The translations under genes and the position numbers were made by a program. A stretch of 11,879 nucleotides of DNA. Origin: Flavobacteriales bacterium (GTDB taxonomy: Bacteria; Bacteroidota; Bacteroidia; Flavobacteriales; Flavobacteriaceae). Shown here piece by piece: positions 6,453-11,879 of this stretch (position 1 is the first letter of the stretch; each line of letters begins with the position of its first letter). Under the pieces are notes generated by a model that did not search any database, was not told the DNA's origin, and saw only the letters and a list, made by a program, of their open reading frames with translations. The DNA lies in assembly GCA_027031025.1 (NCBI GenBank), contig JALVEJ010000120.1, positions 1-11,879 of the forward strand, read 5' to 3'.

Positions 6453-7481
6453 ATGTCATTTTTATACGATTGGATTACCAGAGATAAGAAACGCAAGCCT
6501 TTACCTGCCAAAGACAGGTCGAACCTGCCGTTTGCCCGTTTGGGTTTTACTTTTAAGGAGTGGCACGACGGACATATCAACAAACATAAATGGCGTAACC
6601 GGCGTTGGGCCTTTTTAATTTTTATCAATTTGTTATTTATTGTGTCTTTTGCCTTAGACCTTTCGGTTTTGGAAGGCTCTTTGAGTGGGTCGCGGTTAAT
6701 AGGGATTTATTTAATGGACCCGTTTAATTCGGCACAAGAATTGGTTATAGGTTCGCGCTTAGGCTATATCGGTATTTTAACAACTAATTTTTGGATAGGC
6801 TTTTTCGTTATTATGACGTTTTACTGGCTATTAGGCGGGCGGGCTTTCTGCTCATGGGTCTGTCCTTATCACTTTTTTGCCGAAATGGGCGAACGTGCTC
6901 GTGCTTACTTTATCAAAAAGAAAAAAATCAGAGACAAAACCTATGATATTACCGTAAAATATATATTTTGGATTGGTTTTTTGTTTTTGGCATATTTGAC
7001 AAAAGAATTGGTCTTTGAAGACTTAAATCCGGTTGGTATTTTATCCCGTTCATTGATTTATGGTCCCGGTTTGGCTTTGATTTGGGTTGTGGCTATTTTG
7101 CTGTTTGAAGTATTTGGCGTCAAACGTTTTTGGTGTCGTTATGTATGTCCTATCGGAACAACTTACAGTTTCATTGGCGACGTATCACCTATCGGGGTTA
7201 AATTTGAATTGGATAAGTGTGGCTATTGTACCGATTGTCAAGATGTCTGTTTGGTGCCGCACGAATTGTGGTTTGTTAAAAAAGGCGCAGCCACACGCGA
7301 AGTGCATTTTACCGGTGGCGATTGTACCAAGTGCGGTTTATGTATAGATATTTGCTATGGCGAAGCGCTGTCATTCGGATTTAAAGCCCCAAGCTATGTT
7401 ATAGGTAGCGTGGAAGAGACAAAAGAATTGCATCCACTGGAAATTCCGGATGATGAGATTGACAAAAAGCAGGAAAAATAA
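6453..7481 (+). CDS. nosH: NosH, membrane iron-sulfur protein (NapH family), quinol-oxidising partner of NosG
   Basis: NosH is the membrane subunit that likely oxidises menaquinol and passes electrons to NosG. The 342 residues show four or more membrane helices (about 52-70, 106-127, 168-186 and 203-222). Two conserved C-x3-C-P motifs sit at the cytoplasmic ends of helices: CSWVCP (133-138) and CRYVCP (228-233). A soluble part then binds two [4Fe-4S] clusters: C256-x2-C259-x2-C262-x3-C266 and C291-x2-C294-x2-C297-x3-C301. The second set ends C-Y-G rather than C-P. This arrangement is typical of NapH/NosH. NosF begins three bases after the stop, so translation is probably coupled. No cytochrome gene such as nosC1 or nosC2 lies between nosG and nosH, unlike in Wolinella. 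Confidence 0.93.
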   Translation: MSFLYDWITRDKKRKPLPAKDRSNLPFARLGFTFKEWHDGHINKHKWRNRRWAFLIFINLLFIVSFALDLSVLEGSLSGSRLIGIYLMDPFNSAQELVIGSRLGYIGILTTNFWIGFFVIMTFYWLLGGRAFCSWVCPYHFFAEMGERARAYFIKKKKIRDKTYDITVKYIFWIGFLFLAYLTKELVFEDLNPVGILSRSLIYGPGLALIWVVAILLFEVFGVKRFWCRYVCPIGTTYSFIGDVSPIGVKFELDKCGYCTDCQDVCLVPHELWFVKKGAATREVHFTGGDCTKCGLCIDICYGEALSFGFKAPSYVIGSVEETKELHPLEIPDDEIDKKQEK

Positions 7482-7484
7482 GAT

Positions 7485-8132
7485 ATGGAAAAAGTATTAA
7501 TTGATATCAAAAATTTATCAAAAACTTTTAATAAAGTTCAGGTTATTAAGGATTTAAACGTGCAGTTCAAAGCCGGTGACAGAATTGCGCTCATTGGACA
7601 AAACGGCGCCGGAAAAACCACTTTGATACGTTGTATTCTAGGTCTTTACACGTATGAAGGTTTTTTGCAGGTGTTGGGTAAAAATTCCAGAACCGAAAGG
7701 GAAGACATTTTGCAAGAAGTAGGTTTTGTACCGCAATTACCACCACCACTTAAAATGACCGTTGCGGAAATCATGGAATTTTTTGCTATCATCACCAAAA
7801 CTGATAAGCAACGCTTTGTTGAGATTGCCAATGATTTGAATTTAGATGTTGAAAAACATTTAAATAAACCTTTCTTGAAATTATCCGGTGGGATGAAACA
7901 AAAATTGCTGGTATCATTGGCTCTGGCGCGGAATCCTAAAATATTATTGATGGATGAACCCTCTGCCAATTTAGATCCGGAAGCCCGTGAAATTTTATTC
8001 AAATACCTAAAAGCTTTACCCGAAGATACTTTGATGATATTGAGTAGCCATCGCGTCGACGAAATTGAAGATTTAGTTAACCGGTTGATAGAAATGGATT
8101 TAGGAGAAATAGTAGTAGATAAAACAATGTAA
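7485..8132 (+). CDS. nosF: NosF, ABC transporter ATPase for NosZ maturation
   Basis: NosF powers the NosFY transporter that, with NosD, is needed to build the copper centre of NosZ. The 215-residue protein has every ABC ATPase motif: Walker A GQNGAGKTT (38-46), Q-loop Q84, signature LSGGMKQK (133-140), Walker B ILLMDEP (153-159) and the H-loop SSHR with H189. It is shorter than clade I NosF (about 300 residues), holding just the nucleotide-binding domain, as is common in clade II clusters. Its start lies three bases after nosH. Its usual partner nosY does not follow directly: two palindromic repeats and nosL come between. Confidence 0.93.
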   Translation: MEKVLIDIKNLSKTFNKVQVIKDLNVQFKAGDRIALIGQNGAGKTTLIRCILGLYTYEGFLQVLGKNSRTEREDILQEVGFVPQLPPPLKMTVAEIMEFFAIITKTDKQRFVEIANDLNLDVEKHLNKPFLKLSGGMKQKLLVSLALARNPKILLMDEPSANLDPEAREILFKYLKALPEDTLMILSSHRVDEIEDLVNRLIEMDLGEIVVDKTM

Positions 8133-8137
8133 GCCCT

Positions 8138-8168
8138 GACCTAGTAGGTTTCCAAAACCTACTAGGTC
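8138..8168. repeat. GACCT...AGGTC hairpin, copy 1
   Basis: A 14-bp perfect inverted repeat (8138-8151 with 8155-8168) surrounds the loop CCA, five bases after the nosF stop. It is followed by TCTAAAAA. It belongs to the same family as 8221-8251 and 9690-9720. It may terminate or stabilise the nosF transcript. Similar palindromes occur as dispersed repeats in Bacteroidetes genomes (my recollection). Confidence 0.75.
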
Positions 8169-8220
8169 TAAAAAGAATTAAAATATTTTTTTAATATATT
8201 GAAAATTAGCATATTAACAA

Positions 8221-8251
8221 GACCTGCTAGGTTTTTAAAACCTAGTAGGTC
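8221..8251. repeat. GACCT...AGGTC hairpin, copy 2
   Basis: The arms 8221-8234 and 8238-8251 pair over 14 bp with one G-U wobble around the loop TTA. The copy ends 17 bases before the nosL start. Compared with copy 1, one stem pair is switched from G-C to C-G on both arms, so pairing is kept. The 52 bases between the copies are almost pure A/T. Confidence 0.75.
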
Positions 8252-8268
8252 TGAAAAAAATATAAATC

Positions 8269-8799
8269 ATGAAAAAACTAGTACTTATTATCATTTTATT
8301 CTTGGTAACTTTATCAAGTTGCAGTAGTAAAGTAGATTTTGGCCCGCGCCCCGTTAATTATGATCGCGATGTGTGTCATACATGTAAAATGGGTTTGGCT
8401 GACCCTAAATATGATGTGCAAGCCATAAATGAGCACGGTGAAGTCCGTTGGTATGATGATATCGGTTGTTTGGCAGAAGATATGCGCGATGGCGATTTTA
8501 ACAAGTGGAAAGGCGCCAAATATAAAATCTGGATTGGCGATGTCCAAACCGGTAAATGGATAGATGCCGAAAAGGCTTGGTATCGCTTTGGTGACGATAC
8601 GCCTATGGGGTATGGTTACGGCGCTTTTAAGCAAAAGACCGATTCTGCCAAATATGATTTTAAAACAACCATACAACGGATTGACGAAGGCAAAACCAAA
8701 CGGGCGGATTTTATTAAGAAGAAGAAAATGTCCGTTAGTGGTAAAGATGCTGAATCAGGTGGTATGAAATGTGCGCCCGGAAAATGTGGAGGAAATTAA
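8269..8799 (+). CDS. nosL: NosL, periplasmic copper-chaperone lipoprotein
   Basis: NosL binds Cu(I) and delivers copper to the NosZ maturation system. The 176-residue protein has a lipoprotein signal (hydrophobic residues 4-15, lipobox L-S-S-C18). The defining motif is C36-x-x-C39-x-M41 (CHTCKMGL). The rest of the NosL fold follows, with VRWYDDIGCLAEDM (59-72), W88-I-G-D and TPMGYGYGAF (111-120). After about residue 150 there is a Lys-rich stretch and then an unusual tail, M166-K-C168-A-P-G-K-C173-G-G-N, which looks like a second thiol site for copper. The gene sits between nosF and nosY with palindromes on its upstream side. NosY starts 20 bases after the stop. Confidence 0.93.
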   Translation: MKKLVLIIILFLVTLSSCSSKVDFGPRPVNYDRDVCHTCKMGLADPKYDVQAINEHGEVRWYDDIGCLAEDMRDGDFNKWKGAKYKIWIGDVQTGKWIDAEKAWYRFGDDTPMGYGYGAFKQKTDSAKYDFKTTIQRIDEGKTKRADFIKKKKMSVSGKDAESGGMKCAPGKCGGN

Positions 8800-8819
8800 C
8801 AAAACAAACTTTTAACGAG

Positions 8820-9650
8820 ATGAACAAAACTTTAATACAAGTATTAAAATCGGATATCAAACAAAATTTACGCTCCAAATCCTTTTGGATTTATAGTTTA
8901 CTCTTAGGCGGTTTTGTTGCCGTGATGTTTGCTACCGGTATTACTGAGTCGCAAGTGGTTGGCTTTGTAGGGTTGAGTAGGTTGATGATTACTTTCATGC
9001 AAGTAAGTATGGTTATATTACCTATTTACGTCTTGATTTCTACCGTGCGTTCGGTGGTGGGCGATAAAGAAAACGGCGTTTTAGAGTATTATTTATCGCT
9101 TCCTATTTCTTTTTCCAGTTATTATTGGGGAAAATTTTTAAGCCGCTTTTTTGTGATATACGTGCCGGTATTTATTGCTTTTCTGGGGGCTGCTTTATGG
9201 GGAGTAATCGTCAATTTGGATGTGCCTTGGGATTTATTTGTTTTATATAGCGGTTTGTTGGCAATGATGGTGTTTTTCTTTCTCGGTTTAAGTATGTTTT
9301 TATCAACAGTTTCCAAATCACAAGAAATGGCATTGAGCACAGCCTTTATTATTTGGTTGTTTTTAGTGGCATTTATGGATATTTTGTTGATTGGTATGAT
9401 GCTCAAAATGCGTATCAATCCCGATGCTGTCATCATTACAAGTTTATTCAACCCGTTACAAGTATTTCGCACCGGAAGTTTGATTTTGTTCGACCCGAAA
9501 TTAACCGTTATGGGACCGGTATCGTATTATATACTCGATACGGTCAGTCGTTCGACATTTATTGTTTATTCATTGGCATATCCGTTTATCCTTGGATTTT
9601 TGTTTTCCGTATTCGGATGTAGATATTTTAAGAACCACGATGTGGTGTAG
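8820..9650 (+). CDS. nosY: NosY, ABC transporter permease for NosZ maturation
   Basis: NosY is the membrane part of the NosFY transporter; with NosD it is required to mature the CuZ centre, possibly by exporting a sulfur compound. I chose the ATG at 8820 (276 residues, MNKTLIQVLKSDIKQ), 20 bases after nosL. The reading frame is open back to an ATG at 8769, but that start would overlap the nosL end and add a non-conserved stretch. Six membrane helices are visible (about 24-40, 56-75, 106-128, 136-160, 169-194 and 248-266). The ABC-2 signature lies after helix 2: VVGDKENGVLEYYLSLPIS. The later NPLQVFRTGSLILFDP segment resembles other NosY proteins. This is the last nos gene in the window. Confidence 0.92.
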   Translation: MNKTLIQVLKSDIKQNLRSKSFWIYSLLLGGFVAVMFATGITESQVVGFVGLSRLMITFMQVSMVILPIYVLISTVRSVVGDKENGVLEYYLSLPISFSSYYWGKFLSRFFVIYVPVFIAFLGAALWGVIVNLDVPWDLFVLYSGLLAMMVFFFLGLSMFLSTVSKSQEMALSTAFIIWLFLVAFMDILLIGMMLKMRINPDAVIITSLFNPLQVFRTGSLILFDPKLTVMGPVSYYILDTVSRSTFIVYSLAYPFILGFLFSVFGCRYFKNHDVV

Positions 9651-9689
9651 ACGAGCGAAGCTCATTTATAAGTGGAATGAGAGAGGAAA

Positions 9690-9720
9690 GACCTGCAAGG
9701 TTTTAAAAACCTGGTAGGTC
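9690..9720. repeat. GACCT...AGGTC hairpin, copy 3
   Basis: The arms GACCTGCAAGGTTTT (9690-9704) and its partner (9705-9720) form an imperfect stem with one G-U pair and one mismatch; TCTGAG follows as in the other copies. It lies 39 bases after the nosY stop, so it may serve as the end of the nos transcript. It is the most diverged of the three copies. Confidence 0.7.
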
Positions 9721-9911
9721 TGAGTGCTGAACTTATATGATTTATGGTTAAATGATGAGTTGATGAAATGAGGAGTTTTTTAGTGGAAAGTATCAAGGGA
9801 AAAGCGGCAAAGTGCGGTTTTAGTTGATGAGTTGTAAAGGAAAGTTTCTAGTGTGACATCAATTAACCATATCATTAAATAACCAGTATCGTGGAAAGCG
9901 CGAAGTGCGAC

Positions 9912-10015
9912 TGTCATTCCGACAGAGCGACGTAGGAGCAACGAGGAAGCTAAACATTAAAAAAACATAGATTTCTCCTCACTTGTGCCATATTCGTTCG
10001 ATATGGTTGAAATCT
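9912..10015. repeat. Dispersed-repeat-like block with nested hairpin
   Basis: The block opens with TGTCATTCCGACAGAGCGAC and continues to GAGGAAGCT (9951), wording I associate with a family of intergenic repeats in Bacteroidetes. A nested hairpin follows: AGATTTC (9969-9975) pairs with GAAATCT (10009-10015), and inside it CCATAT (9988-9993) pairs with ATATGG (10001-10006) around TCGTTCG. It encodes no protein. Confidence 0.45.
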
Positions 10016-10097
10016 CATTCTTGCAGAGTTTATATTCATAGAAGAAAAATAATGAGGAATTTCAAATAACCAAATAACCAGTTAATCAACAAGAGCA

Positions 10098-11003
10098 ATG
10101 AAACAACAAATATTCATCATCACCGGCTTTATAATCATGACCTTGTTGTCTTGTGGCGGGCTAGGTGACAAGCAAAAAAAATCCGGTATTGAATCCGATA
10201 CGACCAATATTCCCGAATTGATTAATTTTTTAGAATCCAATCAATTGGATTCTATTATCAATCAAGACACCGGTATTGTCAGATTAAAAGGCATAAAAGC
10301 TGTGCCAAGGGATAGCGATGATTTTCGCCGTGAAAACCTCGATAAGATTTTTTGGGCGGATGCAAGTGTGCATCATGCCGATTTTAGAGGCGCATCATTC
10401 CGTTCGGCAAAAGCCGAAAATGCGGATTTTCATGGTAGTGATTTTAGAGCGGCAGATATTCGCTGGACACTTTTTGATGGCGCAGACTTGTCACATTGCA
10501 ATTTTGACCAATCACGCTTGTTTCATGTTCATGTCAATTATGCCGATTTGAGCCATTCCACTTTTCGCGGCGCTAATATGTTTGGAATGGAAGGGCATTT
10601 TGCCAAATTACGTGATTGTGATATGACCGGTGCTTTGCTTAAAGACGCTGAGTTTGTCCATGCCGATTTCACCGGAAGCAGGGCAGTTAAAGCCAAATTA
10701 ATCAGAGCGGTTTTAAAGGATTCCAAATTGGACAGCACCGATTTTTCATTTGCCGATTTTACCGGTGGCGGATTAGAAGGTTCCAGTTTTATCAATGCCA
10801 AGTTACGTCATGCCAATTTTCAAGGCGGTCATCTGCAAGGTGCCGATTTTTCAGGTGCAGATTTATACGGTTGTAACTTTTTTGGAACGGAATTCGAAGG
10901 CACAAATTTTAAAGATGCTAAAAATATCCCCAATTCCATTAAACCTTTTATCAATGAGAAAGGTTTTGCAACCGGAATTTGGCAGGATAGAGGTAAGAAG
11001 TAA
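10098..11003 (+). CDS. Secreted pentapeptide-repeat lipoprotein
   Basis: The 301-residue protein starts with a lipoprotein signal (MKQQIFIITGFIIMT, lipobox L-L-S-C19), so it is anchored to a membrane facing the periplasm or cell surface. After a linker (20-75) come about 40 pentapeptide repeats (about 76-275) of the A(D/N)(L/F)xG type, for example ADFRGASFR, GADLSHCNF and GADFSGADLYGCNF. Such repeats fold into a square right-handed beta-helix. The function is unknown; cytosolic relatives can mimic DNA (Qnr type), but export makes that role unlikely here. It lies 447 bases after nosY on the same strand and could be an accessory of the nos system, or unrelated. Three Cys (134, 174, 259) lie within the helix. 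Confidence 0.85.
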   Translation: MKQQIFIITGFIIMTLLSCGGLGDKQKKSGIESDTTNIPELINFLESNQLDSIINQDTGIVRLKGIKAVPRDSDDFRRENLDKIFWADASVHHADFRGASFRSAKAENADFHGSDFRAADIRWTLFDGADLSHCNFDQSRLFHVHVNYADLSHSTFRGANMFGMEGHFAKLRDCDMTGALLKDAEFVHADFTGSRAVKAKLIRAVLKDSKLDSTDFSFADFTGGGLEGSSFINAKLRHANFQGGHLQGADFSGADLYGCNFFGTEFEGTNFKDAKNIPNSIKPFINEKGFATGIWQDRGKK

Positions 11004-11128
11004 GTTGAAAGTTAAAAGTGCCAAGTGGAAAGTGCGAATTAGTTTTTACTTCTAAAATTAGTGTTCGTAAATCATTATTCGAAACTCTTAATGTCCTTAA
11101 TTTCTTAATGATTACAAAAAAATATAAA
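11004..11128. other. Short intergenic region with low-complexity words
   Basis: This stretch contains AAGTTGAAAGTTAAAAGTG followed by CCAAGTGGAAAGTGCGAA, the same GTGGAAAG-GCGAA wording seen near 9892-9910. No hairpin terminator or full promoter is evident; TAGTTTTT near 11039 is a poor match to TAnnTTTG. Confidence 0.35.
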
Positions 11129-11734
11129 ATGAAAAAATTTCTTTATATATTATTTTTATTCTTCTTTTTCACCGGTTTCATCACAAGGGCGCAACAAGAC
11201 AAGTTTAGTTTTTTTAGAGTCGATACGATAAAAAGCAAGATAAATTGGAAGTGCGATAAGCACAATGGGCTGATAAAATTAAAAGCCGGTGGTTTTGTGC
11301 TGGAAGACAAAATGCCGGTTGGTGGTTTATTTGTAATTGATATGCACAGTATTAAGGATTTGGATATGGACCCCAAGCAATATGGAACGGCGGTAATGAT
11401 TTTTGAGAATACCTTGAAAAACGAATTTTTTGAAGCCGATAAATATCCTTATGCTTATTTTGATCTTCAAGAAGTTACACAACTTCATGATGATTGGTTT
11501 CAATTAACCGGCGATTTTACTTTGCACGGTATTACAAATTGTATCAGTTTTAAAGCATATATCACTGTGGAAGGTGATGTTTTAAAAATGTCATCCGAAA
11601 AATTCTCTATTGATAGAACCGACTGGGGCATCTACCGGATGTCTCCCAAACGCCCATATCAAGATGATGAAAATGGTTGGACCGTCCCGGACAAAATTGA
11701 TATAAAAATAGAACTTCAAGCCAAACATGAATAA
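11129..11734 (+). CDS. YceI-family secreted protein
   Basis: The start is taken at ATG 11129 (201 residues), which gives a clear Sec signal peptide: MKKFLYILFLFFFFTGFITRA, cut before QQ. The frame is open back to an ATG at 11018, but that would bury the signal peptide behind about 37 unrelated residues. The mature protein shows the YceI pattern: an early strand with SKINWKCDKHNG, then the hallmark section ENTLKNEFFEADKYPYAYFDL (101-121 of the mature reading). The late strands hold GDFTLHGITN and EKFSIDRTDWGIYRM. YceI proteins form a lipocalin-like beta-barrel that binds isoprenoid chains such as quinones in the periplasm; the true role is rarely known. No clear link to the nos genes is visible beyond same-strand proximity. 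It is followed by the tRNA promoter. Confidence 0.88.
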   Translation: MKKFLYILFLFFFFTGFITRAQQDKFSFFRVDTIKSKINWKCDKHNGLIKLKAGGFVLEDKMPVGGLFVIDMHSIKDLDMDPKQYGTAVMIFENTLKNEFFEADKYPYAYFDLQEVTQLHDDWFQLTGDFTLHGITNCISFKAYITVEGDVLKMSSEKFSIDRTDWGIYRMSPKRPYQDDENGWTVPDKIDIKIELQAKHE

Positions 11735-11746
11735 ATTTTAAAATTC

Positions 11747-11777
11747 TTTTGTTGTTACAATCTTTTTCTTATTTTTG
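11747..11777 (+). promoter_or_regulatory. Bacteroidetes-type promoter of the tRNA gene
   Basis: TTTTG (11747-11751) and TATTTTTG (11770-11777) match the -33 TTTG and -7 TAnnTTTG consensus, 18 bases apart. The tRNA begins 12 bases downstream, so transcription would start very near its 5' end. It is a good internal sign of the host phylum. Confidence 0.75.
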
Positions 11778-11788
11778 CAAGCGCATTT

Positions 11789-11862
11789 GGGGCCGTAGCT
11801 CAGTTGGCTAGAGCGCATGACTGGCAGTCATGAGGTCGAGGGTTCGACTCCCTTCGGCTCCA
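11789..11862 (+). tRNA. tRNA-Ala (anticodon GGC)
   Basis: The cloverleaf folds completely. The acceptor GGGGCCG (11789-11795) pairs with CGGCTCC (11855-11861) and includes the G3-U70 wobble that specifies alanine. The D stem is GCTC/GAGC, and the anticodon stem CATGA/TCATG has loop CTGGCAG with anticodon GGC at 11823-11825. The T arm is GAGGG-TTCGACT-CCCTT. A62 is the discriminator base; CCA is not encoded. Confidence 0.97.
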
Positions 11863-11879
11863 CAATAGCCGCTTAACTT

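Larger units (their letters stand above)
9651..10097. other. Non-coding, repeat-rich region closing the nos cluster
   Basis: I see no credible gene in these 447 bases. In order they hold a mini-hairpin GAGC-GAA-GCTC (9653-9663) just after the nosY stop, the third GACCT hairpin (9690-9720), and low-complexity text built from GTTGATGAGTTG and GTGGAAAG words (about 9755-9910). A dispersed-repeat-like block (9912-10015) follows, then a tandem CAAATAAC pair (10063-10078). No TAnnTTTG promoter is found, so how the downstream gene is transcribed is unclear. Confidence 0.6.

Noticed and set aside
7087..7347. Plus-strand frame of 86 codons with several Cys
   Set aside because: It is an out-of-frame reading of nosH; the Cys come from shifted ferredoxin codons, and nosH motifs are intact in the true frame.
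8138..8251. A CRISPR array
   Set aside because: There are only two nearby copies, they are diverged palindromes, and the spacing is not regular. No cas gene is present.
8769..8819. Upstream ATG for nosY
   Set aside because: It would overlap the nosL coding end and add 17 residues unlike other NosY proteins. The ATG at 8820 gives a normal N terminus.
11018..11128. Upstream ATG for the YceI gene
   Set aside because: It would place 37 unrelated residues before an obvious signal peptide that begins at 11129, and it lies in low-complexity repeat sequence.

Overview
The window looks like a Bacteroidetes (Bacteroidota) chromosome. It is AT-rich. It has promoters of the TTTG / TAnnTTTG type (clearest before the tRNA at 11747-11777 and before the second gene at 2475-2506), several secreted lipoproteins, few strong Shine-Dalgarno sites, and short palindromic dispersed repeats between genes. 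I infer the phylum from these traits and the gene content; no marker gene in the window proves it.

Positions 1-9650 hold a clade II (Sec-type, NosR-less) nitrous oxide reduction cluster, all on the + strand: nosZ (5' end just off the window), a four-helix membrane protein in the nosB position, nosD, a dimeric all-alpha dUTPase, nosG, nosH, nosF, nosL and nosY. NosZ would reduce N2O to N2 in the periplasm. NosG and NosH (iron-sulfur proteins of the NapG/NapH type) would carry electrons from menaquinol. NosD, NosF and NosY form the transporter system needed to mature the copper centre, and NosL is the copper chaperone. No nosR and no separate NosC-type cytochrome gene is present here.

The most striking point is NosZ itself. 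All seven histidines expected for the catalytic CuZ centre can be placed. In the cupredoxin domain, however, the CuA motif C-x3-C-x3-H-x2-M aligns without gaps to I644, N648, K652 and L655, so four of the CuA ligands are gone. The protein instead ends in a cytochrome c domain (C710-x-x-C713-H714, likely distal ligand M764). It reads like an N2O reductase whose electron-entry site has moved from CuA to a fused heme. It also appears to be a lipoprotein.

Positions 9651-10097 are non-coding and repeat-rich. They are followed by a secreted pentapeptide-repeat lipoprotein (10098-11003), a YceI-family secreted protein (11129-11734) and a tRNA-Ala(GGC) gene (11789-11862) with its own promoter. Palindromes punctuate the cluster: a strong hairpin after nosZ, one in the nosD leader, one at the dUTPase stop codon, one before nosG, and three copies of a GACCT...AGGTC hairpin family that bracket the nosL-nosY pair and separate nosF from its partner nosY.
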